DNA of 64,000 nucleotides from positions 186,001 through 250,000 of the forward strand of contig JAQJVL010000732.1 of the NCBI GenBank assembly GCA_035578905.1, in the 5' to 3' direction. The notes beneath the pieces were generated by a model. It ran no database searches. It saw only the letters and a program-made list of their open reading frames with translations, and was not told where the DNA came from. This document shows, piece by piece, positions 44,551 to 54,521 of the stretch. The first letter of the stretch is position 1; each line of letters opens with the position of its first letter. The stretch is from Stictocephala bisonia. Its lineage: Eukaryota > Arthropoda > Insecta > Hemiptera > Membracidae. The position numbers and the translations under genes were made by a program.

Positions 44551-45740
44551 TGAAAAAAATTGAATAAATAAATTGTACAAAAAACCTAGGTGGCTACATG
44601 ACAAGATATGCAAGAACAAGTATTGTACATAGACAAAAAAGAAAACTACTGACATGGATCGCAATCTTTAAACATTTTATGTCCATAACAAAATTTTTTT
44701 GACAGTATGGCATATAAATAAGCAATAGTGTTTATCTCTAAAAAAATTTACATTAATACACTACTGTCCGTGTGTTCAGATAGTATAAGAATGTTTTCTA
44801 AAAACCTGTATTTTTAGGATTCAGTCCTTCAAATCGTTTTAATACTCCAACTGCCACCAGTCTTTTCATTGTCAACTTTCGTTCGTGTCCACACAACTAG
44901 TTCATTTTAAGTCTTAATAGAAACGTATTTTTTGAACAACATTAAAAAATTGATTAATAAAAAGAAAAAGGCTTTATTTTCCCATTTTACATTTGTACAA
45001 ATTTTCAAATAATAATAAGCTCTTTTACTCGTATGTTTAGACTCCATAGATAAAATTAAAATTAATCGCTCGATGCCATATATCTTTTTTCAAGTAAAAA
45101 TAAAACAATACAATATAACACTGCCAGGACTGACTAACATACAAAAATATGCCCAAGATTAGTACTATAACAATATCTACAGGCATAAATGAAATAAACA
45201 AACATTTAACTTGCAAAAAGTGTGTACACTCATAAACAACAACAAAAATACAATACTGTAGATAAAATGCAAAAATGAGAAAATTTACGGCCTCAAAGGT
45301 TAAACCAGATTTCAACAGATAAACACATTTTGCCAATACTTTAAGCTCTTTTTTCTAATACATCCAAAAACATGTATTGCTAAAAAAATAATGTATTGCC
45401 GTAAGCTGATAAGTACAATTTACTTCTTAAAATACTTAAAACTGCATAACAGATTAAAGTGAATTATTTAAAATATCAGTCATGCACATATTTATTTTCA
45501 AATTTATATGTACAAACAGACACATTCTTACATAATAGTGGTTCAGTTTGAATTTATACTTCTATTGAAAAAAAAAATTGCTTAGCATTTTCCATATTTA
45601 TAAGCCAAATTCTTAGTCTCTGAAGAAAAAAAAAGATTTACTAACTTTCCAAACTATGAATGCAATCGGAAAAATTACGCAGTCTAATTTCTGTATAGTC
45701 CAAATATAGGGTCTGAACCAAGATGAGTGGCTCTCCGTAG
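44551..45740. other. No supported gene
   Basis: AT-rich; the minus frame at 45037-45336 is hydrophobic and low-complexity without a recognised motif. Confidence 0.4.
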
Positions 45741-45742
45741 TT

Positions 45743-45796
45743 TGACCCCACCCCTAACCATTATCCTTGACCCCACGACCTTTTGACCTTTGACAT
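45743..45796 (-). promoter_or_regulatory. Cluster of AGGTCA-type half sites
   Basis: On the minus strand: AGGTCA (45784-45789) and AGGTCG (45776-45781) as a direct repeat spaced by two, ATGTCA spaced by one on the other side, then GGGTCA at 45768-45773 and 45743-45748. These are nuclear-receptor-type half sites by pattern only. Confidence 0.3.
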
Positions 45797-46830
45797 TTGG
45801 GCTGACAGGTCGAGTTGCTGACAATTGATTTGAAACGCTTCTCGTAAATGACTTTTATTCCTGATCGATATTTATAATTGTGTTTTGCCTATTAAAAAAA
45901 GGTATTCTTGTTTAGTTTTGATTTAAAAATTACCATTTTGATTCCTATAAAACAATTACCAGACAATTTGCTAATTAAAATTAGAAAAATTATAATTTGT
46001 TGTTTTGTTAGTAAATTAAATAATTTTTTATTTTATAATTATTGAAAATATTCGTTCAGTATTACAAAGTTACTTTTAGGTAGAATATATTTATTTTAAT
46101 TGTTTAAAATACCTATACAGGGGAAGTAAAGCCTGGAGACACACCGCTTACTTGTTAGTATGCTGGTGCAGCACAAGCAGACTAACAGGATGACAGGTTT
46201 ATAAGGCACACAAATTTGCATAACGTAGGCCAGTTGTACACATAAAACTAAAATTGGATATTGAGTCTGTAGACTTCTTTTCATAAAAAAAAAAAAAAAT
46301 AAAACTGTTTGCGCTGCTAATTATCTTTTACCAAGACATTTAAAAAGAGGGGTGACATGATTTGGGGTTTGCACTTTAAAATGTTTAGGTTCCCCAAAAT
46401 GTCCAATTTTGGTTTTATAGTCCCAACAATGTTGGGTATGGTTGTTCTACACCAATACCAGTAGTCGGCTTGTCTCCAGACGTTTTATTCACTCTTTATA
46501 TCCCCAATAAGTATTCCCGGTTATACATTTGCTATTTCAGAAGTAACTGTAACGATGAGACGTCGGCCCTGTTTAAACTTTAGTCCACCGGAAACTCCGG
46601 TCCAAATAGTTTAGACACATCATCATTCTCGTTTCCGTTCCAGGTCTTGTGTCTTTGGTCATTTCTTTTTTAAAACTGAACAACTGCCAGGAGTAACTTG
46701 AAATCGTCAAGTGTTGCTTTTTACAATGTATCTAGATAATAGAACAAGTGTTATTTATAGTATGAGTTTACCCTAATATGAACACACCAATGTCTAGGAA
46801 AATAAAATACTCTAGTGTGAAACAAAAAAA
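45797..46830. other. No gene or recognised repeat
   Basis: Nothing supportable. Confidence 0.4.
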
Positions 46831-46870
46831 TAATGGTCACCGCCGATAATGACGTAGTGGGCGGGGCTTT
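46831..46870 (+). mobile_element. Family C core fragment
   Basis: AATGGTCACCGCCGATAATG then TGACGTAGTGGGCGGGGC; only the core survives. Confidence 0.65.
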
Positions 46871-47310
46871 TTATTATGTATAAGATTAAGAAGTCAGTAA
46901 TTAACTTTCTCAGACATATATAACGTCATATTAAGCAAATTATTCCACAAAGCAGCTTTTGAAGGTCATGTGAAGTCTAAAATCGTATATTAATAGAACT
47001 TTGTAAAATAAATATGTTTTTTTTTACTTTTGTTTTGTAACGCTTTGTTTTACAAGGATGCTTCACATCGCCTTTTTTGTTTTAAAGTCGTTTTAAACAT
47101 CCTGGTCTCCAAGTATAATTCAGATAATCGTATTTATCAAGAGGACAAAAAAATTATTCGCTGAACACCTTGAAGCAACAAAATGCGAACCTGACTCGAG
47201 GGTTTTCCCCGTAGAGTTGACGTATATTTCCGTCCTTGACGGAGTTTGAAGCTGAGAGCAACTCTATTTCGGTCCTTCCTCCCCTTTTACGTCACCCTGC
47301 GCCACATCTG

Positions 47311-48035
47311 GGGATGGCAACGATATATCGATATATTGGAAATATCGATAAGCCTGTTTCGATATATTAGTATCGATATTTTCTTTCGATAATATCGGCC
47401 GTTCTGAGGAACAGTTGAACTCAGTTAGTAACCAGACTACACTCATCTACACTCATCCTACACTCATAAAACCATTCATATTCGCCTTAAAATACGCACA
47501 ACGTTGTGTCGGCGTCTCATATGTAAGAATGTAAGAATGTATCGATATTTTGGTCCGATATATCATATCACAACATATTGACGTTATTCTCTTTCCTAAA
47601 AATCATCACGAATCGAAAAAAAAACACATTTAAATTGAATCATGCATTAAAAAATATGCATTGAAATAATAAAGTAACTTTATTTAGTTTTTTTACGTGG
47701 GTGGAAGTTTGGTGTTTAGAAGAAGCCTGATGGCATTTTTAAATGTGAAAAACAAAAATAAATATGTTACTACACTATTCTTTTTTAATTATCTTAATAA
47801 TTGAGTTGTTATTTTGAATTTTGTTTACTCAATTCCACAGACCAAAACTTGTTTCGTGTAGATAAATGTTTTTAGTTTTTATATGCAGGTGGTATTCAAA
47901 ATAGTGACAGCAAAACATGAGTGTAATTTTGGTCATGGCATAATAATTAGTGCATAATTTGAAATAGATAAAGCATTTACAATTCGATGTATCGATATTT
48001 TTCTTTCGATACGATCGTTAGATCCGTATTTGGAT
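47311..48035. mobile_element. Family D copy split by a Family A fragment
   Basis: Starts GGGATGGCAACGATATATCG. At 47402 it is interrupted by Family A and resumes at about 47541 with TATCGATATTTTGGTCCG. It continues to ATCGTTAGATCCGTATTTGG and lacks the final TTGCCATCCC. The satellite begins 160 bases later. Confidence 0.82.
47402..47540 (+). mobile_element. Family A fragment nested inside Family D
   Basis: Starts at TTCTGAGGAACAGTTGAACT and ends GGCGTCTCATATGTAAGAAT GTAAGAATG. The same 5' truncation point region and the same 3' tail as at 27623. Two tandem GTAAGAAT tail units are visible. Confidence 0.87.
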
Positions 48036-48194
48036 GTATAATTGGGGCCCAAAAAATGTCTGGCACATGTGTATTCAGTAACATTAGCGGTCTTTGACTG
48101 GCGACCCGGCAAATTTATCTCGGTCGCACTGGAGCTTGCATTGGTGATATATCAACGCCAGTAGTTTGAACATCAATGGAACTGCATCTGCAAA
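48036..48194. other. Left flank of the satellite
   Basis: Unique sequence; AAATAAACC just before 48201 resembles a decayed satellite unit end. Confidence 0.4.
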
Positions 48195-51100
48195 TAAACC
48201 AAATACACGCGCGGATCTAACTCCTGTGACACTCGTGTCGTTCATGTTCATTGCTATATGTATTATAAGGCCAAATACACGCGCGGATCTAACTCCTGTG
48301 ACACTCGTGCCGTTCATGTTCATTGCTATATGTATTATAAGGCCAAATACACGCGCGGATCTAACTCCTGTGACACTCGTGTCGTTCATGTTCATTGCTA
48401 TATGTATTATAAGGCCAAATACACGCGTGGATCTAACTCCTGTGACACTCGTGTCGTTCATGTTCATTGCTATATGTATTATAAGGCCAAATACACGCGC
48501 GGATCTAACTCCTGTGACACTCGTGCCGTTCATGTTCATTGCTATATGTATTATAAGGCCAAATACACGCGCGGATCTAACTCCTGTGACACTCGTGTCG
48601 TTCATGTTCATTGCTATATGTATTATAAGGCCAAATACACGCGTGGATCTAACTCCTGTAACACTCGTGTCGTTCATGTTCATTGCTATATGTATTATAA
48701 GGCCAAATACACGCGCGGATCTAACTCCTGTGACACTCGTGCCGTTCATGTTCATTGCTATATGTATTATAAGGCCAAATACACGCGTGGATCTAACTCC
48801 TGTGACACTCGTGTCGTTCATGTTCATTGCTATACGTATTATAAGGCCAAATACACGCGCGGATCTAACTCCTGTGACACTCGTGTCGTTCATGTTCATT
48901 GCTATACGTATTATAAGGCCAAATACACGCGTGGATCTAACTCCTGTGACACTCGTGTCGTTCATGTTCATTGCTATACGTATTATAAGGCCAAATACAC
49001 GCGCGGATCTAACTCCTGTGACACTCGTGTCGTTCATGTTCATTGCTATACGTATTATAAGGCCAAATACACGCGCGGATCTAACTCCTGTGACACTCGT
49101 GTCGTTCATGTTCATTGCTATACGTATTATAAGGCCAAATACACGCGCGGATCTAACTCCTGTGACACTCGTGTCGTTCATGTTCATTGCTATACGTATT
49201 ATAAGGCCAAATACACGCGTGGATCTAACTCCTGTGACACTCGTGTCGTTCATGTTCATTGCTATATGTATTATAAGGCCAAATACACGCGTGGATCTAA
49301 CTCCTGTGACACTCGTGTCGTTCATGTTCATTGCTATACGTATTATAAGGCCAAATACACGCGCGGATCTAACTCCTGTGACACTCGTGTCGTTCATGTT
49401 CATTGCTATACGTATTATAAGGCCAAATACACGCGTGGATCTAACTCCTGTGACACTCGTGTCGTTCATGTTCATTGCTATACGTATTATAAGGCCAAAT
49501 ACACGCGCGGATCTAACTCCTGTGACACTCGTGTCGTTCATGTTCATTGATATACGTATTATAAGGCCAAATACACGCGCGGATCTAACTCCTGTGACAC
49601 TCGTGTCGTTCATGTTCATTGCTATATGTATTATAAGGCCAAATACACGCGCGGATCTAACTCCTGTGACACTCGTGTCATTCATGTTCATTGCTATATG
49701 TATTATAAGGCCAAATACACGCGTGGATCTAACTCCTGTGACACTCGTGTCGTTCATGTTCATTGCTATATGTATTATAAGGCCAAATACACGCGTGGAT
49801 CTAACTCCTGTGACACTCGTGTCGTTCATGTTCATTGCTATATGTATTATAAGGCCAAATACACGCGTGGATCTAACTCCTGTGACACTCGTGTCGTTCA
49901 TGTTCATTGCTATATGTATTATAAGGCCAAATACACGCGTGGATCTAACTCCTGTGACACTCGTGTCGTTCATGTTCATTGCTATACGTATTATAAGGCC
50001 AAATACACGCGTGGATCTAACTCCTGTGACACTCGTGTCGTTCATGTTCATTGCTATACGTATTATAAGGCCAAATACACGCGCGGATCTAACTCCTGTG
50101 ACACTCGTGTCGTTCATGTTCATTGCTATATGTATTATAAGGCGAAATACACGCGCGGATCTAACTCCTGTGACACTCGTGTCGTTCATGTTCATTGCTA
50201 TACGTATTATAAGGCCAAATACACACGCGGATCTAACTCCTGTGACACTCGTGTCGTTCATGTTCATTGCTATATGTATTATAAGGCCAAATACACGCGC
50301 GGATCTAACTCCTGTGACACTCGTGTCGTTCATGTTCATTGCTATACGTATTATAAGGCCAAATACACTCGCGGATCTATCTCCTGTGACACTCGTGTCG
50401 TTCATGTTCATTGCTATACGTATTATAAGGCCAAATACACGCGCGGATCTAACTCCTGTGACACTCGTGTCGTTCATGTTCATTGCTATGCGTATTATAA
50501 GGCCAAATACACGCGCGGATCTAACTCCTGTGACACTCGTGTCGTTCATGTTCATTGCTATACGTATTATAAGGCCAAATACACGCGCGGATCTAACTCC
50601 TGTGACACTCTCGTGTCGTTCATGTTCATTGCTATACGTATTATAAGGCCAAATACACGCGTGGAGCTAACTCCTGTGACACTCTCGTGTCGTTCATGTT
50701 CATTGCTATACGTATTATAAGGCCAAATACACGCGCGGATCTAACTCCTGTGACACTCGTGTCGTTCATGTTCATTGCTATACGTATTATAAGGCCAAAT
50801 ACACGCGCGGATCTAACTCCTGTGACACTCGTGTCGTTCATGTTCATTGCTATACGTATTATAAGGCCAAATACACGCGTGGATCTAACTCCTGTGACAC
50901 TCTCGTGTCGTTCATGTTCATTGCTATACGTATTATAAGGCCAAATACACGCGTGGATCTAACTCCTGTGACACTCTCGTGTCGTTCATGTTCATTGCTA
51001 TACGTATTATAAGGCCAAATACACGCGTGGATCTAACTCCTGTGACATTCTCGTGTCGTTCATGTTCATTGCTATACGTATTATAAGGCCAAATACACGC

Positions 51101-53552
51101 GCGGATCTAACTCCTGTGACACTCGTGTCGTTCATGTTCATTGCTATACGTATTATAAGGCCAAATACACGCGTGGATCTAACTCCTGTGACACTCGTGT
51201 CGTTCATGTTTATTGCTATACGTATTATAAGGCCAAATACACGCGCGGATCTAACTCCTGTGACACTCGTGTCGTTCATGTTCATTGCTATGCGTATTAT
51301 AAGGCCAAATACACGCGTGGATCTAACTCCTGTGACATTCTCGTGTCGTTCATGTTCATTGCTATACGTATTATAAGGCCAAATACACGCGCGGATCTAA
51401 CTCCTGTGACACTCTCGTGTCGTTCATGTTCATTGCTATATGTATTATAAGGCCAAATACACGCGTGGATCTAACTCTCGTGACACTCTCGTGTCGTTCA
51501 TTGCTATATGTATTATAAGGCAAAATACACGCGTGGATCTAACTCTCGTGACACTCTCGTGTCGTTCATTGCTACATGTATTATAAGGCAAAATACACGC
51601 GTGGATCTAACTCTCGTGACACTCTCGTGTCGTTCATTGCTATATGTATTATAAGGCAAAATACACGCGTGGATCTAACTCTCGTGACACTCTCGTGTCG
51701 TTCATTGCTATATGTATTATAAGGCAAAATACACGCGTGGATCTAACTCTCGTGACACTCTCGTGTCGTTCATTGCTACATGTATTATAAGGCAAAATAC
51801 ACGCGCGGATCTAACTCCTGTGACACTCGTGTCGTTCATGTTCATTGCTATACGTATTATAAGGCCAAATACACGCGCGGATCTAACTCCTGTGACACTC
51901 GTGTCGTTCATGTTCATTGCTATATGTATTATAAGGCCAAATACACGCGCGGATCTAACTCCTGTGACACTCGTGTCGTTCATGTTCATTGCTATACGTA
52001 TTATAAGGCCAAATACACTCGCGGATCTAACTCCTGTGACACTCGTGTCGTTCATGTTCATTGCTATACGTATTATAAGGCCAAATACACGCGCGGATCT
52101 AACTCCTGTGACACTCTTGTCGTTCATGTTCATTGCTATGCGTATTATAAGGCCAAATACACGCGCGGATCTAACTCCTGTGACACTCGTGTCGTTCATG
52201 TTCATTGCTATACGTATTATAAGGCCAAATACACGCGCGGATCTAACTCCTGTGACACTCTCGTGTCGTTCATGTTCATTGCTATACGTATTATAAGGCC
52301 AAATACACGCGTGGAGCTAACTCCTGTGACACTCTCGTGTCGTTCATGTTCATTGCTATACGTATTATAAGGCCAAATACACGCGTGGATCTAACTCCTG
52401 TGACACTCTCGTGTCGTTCATGTTCATTGCTATACGTATTATAAGGCCAAATACACTCGCGGATCTAACTCCTGTGACACTCGTGTCGTTCATGTTCATT
52501 GCTATACGTATTATAAGGCCAAATACACGCGTGGATCTAACTCCTGTGACACTAGTGTCGTTCATGTTTATTGCTATACGTATTATAAGGCCAAATACAC
52601 GCGCGGATCTAACTCCTGTGACACTCGTGTCGTTCATGTTCATTGCTATACGTATTATAAGGCCAAATACACGCGTGGATCTAACTCCTGTGACATTCTC
52701 GTGTCGTTCATGTTCATTGCTATACGTATTATAAGGCCAAATACACGCGCGGATCTAACTCCTGTGACACTCGTGTCGTTCATGTTCATTGCTATACGTA
52801 TTATAAGGCCAAATACACGCGTGGATCTAACTCCTGTGACACTCGTGTCGTTCATGTTCATTGCTATACGTATTATAAGGCCAAATACACGCGCGGATCT
52901 AACTCCTGTGACACTCGTGTCGTTCATGTTCATTGCTATACGTATTATAAGGCAAAATACACGCGTGGATCTAACTCTCGTGACACTCTCGTGTCGTTCA
53001 TTGCTACATGTATTATAAGGCAAAATACACGCGTGGATCTAACTCTCGTGACACTCTCGTGTCGTTCATTGCTATATGTAATAAAGGCCAAATACACGCG
53101 TGGATCTAACTCTCGTGTCGTTCATTGCTATATGTATTATAAGGCCAAATACACGCGTGGATCTAACTCCTGTGACATTCTCGTGTCGTTCATTGCTATA
53201 TGAATTATAAGGCCAAATACACGCGTGGATCTAACTCCTGTGACACTCTCGTGTCGTTCATTGCTATATGTATTATAAGGCCAAATACACGCGTGGATCC
53301 AACTCTCGTGACACTCGTGTCGTTCATTGCTATATGTATTATAAGGCCAAATACACGCGTGGATCCATCTCTCGTGACACTCGTGTCGTTCATTGCTATA
53401 TGTATTATAAGGCCAAATACACGCGTGGATCTAACTATCGTGACACTCTCGTGTCGTTCATTGCTATATGTATTATAAGGCCAAATACACGCGTGGATCC
53501 AACTCTCATGACACTCGTGTCGTTCATTGCTATATGTATTATAAGACCAAAT
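48195..53552. repeat. Satellite array, 72-bp unit, about 75 copies
   Basis: Unit landmarks: AAATACACGCG(C/T)GGATCT, AACTCCTGTGACACTCGTGT, CGTTCATGTTCATTGCTATA and GTATTATAAGGCC. 48201-50600 is about 33 almost identical 72-mers. From 50605 a CTCGTGTCG insertion makes 74-mers, and 68-mers lacking CATGTT (with CTCTCGTGACAC) form blocks at 51470-51780 and 52950-53090. Still shorter units close the array, which ends in degenerate copies at the right edge. Because 72 is a multiple of three and few stops occur in the unit, two plus-strand frames and one minus-strand frame stay open for hundreds of codons; I do not call these genes. Two internal segment duplications are visible (see findings). Confidence 0.97.
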
Positions 53553-54360
53553 AAAATATACATTCATGTATTGGGAAGTTGAATTTAAGTTTTTAACCAT
53601 TCGCAATTTCCAACTAAACAATTATTTTTATGTATAAGTTCATGTATGTAAATATTCATACTGAAGGGAAATAAACTATGTAGTGTGTTGTATCGTTACA
53701 AGTTCAATTTGAATTTAACACCAATATATCCCTCTCCCTATTTTTTATTTTGAGTGTTAAAATTTTCAGGGTTTTAGACAAATTTCATTTATATAACTAG
53801 ACCAACTATTTGTAATGACACAGATTTTTATCACTGTAGGTCGGCACTATTTTAGGTGAATGAATGGTGAGAACAGAAGTATATAACGATGGGAAAGTGT
53901 CCACGCAGCCCTGACAAGGAAGGGATTGAAGATAATGAAATTTTTCTGCTTGTCTACTAGACCCTGATAGTTCTTAAATGGTTAAATAATATTATAGGTT
54001 CTCTGATAACAATTTTCTTACGTGGTTCAAAACCTTTCTTCATCATTTTGCTATGCTTAGGAGTGTTACATGAAAAAAGTTTTATAGAAAATTGTTTGAT
54101 TAGAAGTATTAAGCTACTAATAAGTAATAAATGTGTTGAGGGAAACGATTCAAACAAATATATGGAGATATAGTTACGCAAATTAGCTGATTTGACCTTT
54201 ATATGTACATAACTAATTAAGGAACCGTGCCATATAAGTAATTACAATTTTGAGAATGAAGTTGACAAAAGGTAGGCCTACTAACCAACCTTGCATAAAG
54301 TAAAACACTAAAAAAGTTTTTTTAGTGTAACCTACTACTTTTTATAAATGATATCTGTAA
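53553..54360. other. Right flank of the satellite, no gene seen
   Basis: AT-rich, short frames only. Confidence 0.4.
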
Positions 54361-54370
54361 GTACTCATGA

Positions 54371-54420
54371 GTACTTAGAATGATAATATATAAGTACATA
54401 GAATGATAATATATAAGTAC
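54371..54420. repeat. Short tandem duplication, about 25 bp twice
   Basis: TAGAATGATAATATATAAGT ACT/ACA repeated in tandem. Confidence 0.8.
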
Positions 54421-54486
54421 TCAATTGTTAGAGTTCACAACAAGTGAGGCAGTTTGTACAAAAGCGGTTGTTTGAGAACAATTTGC

Positions 54487-54521
54487 GGGGTGGGGCAGTT
54501 GGGCGCAGTGAGGGGGAGGGG
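54487..54521 (+). other. G-quadruplex-type G-run cluster
   Basis: GGGG, GGGG, GGG, GGGGG and GGGG runs within 35 bases, loops 1, 5, 8 and 1. Confidence 0.5.

Noticed and set aside
48084..50646. Open frames of 823 (minus) and 826 (plus) codons as large repeat proteins
   Set aside because: They arise from a 72-base satellite unit free of stops in three frames, on both strands at once. There is no gene start context, and 74- and 68-base units break the frames further on.
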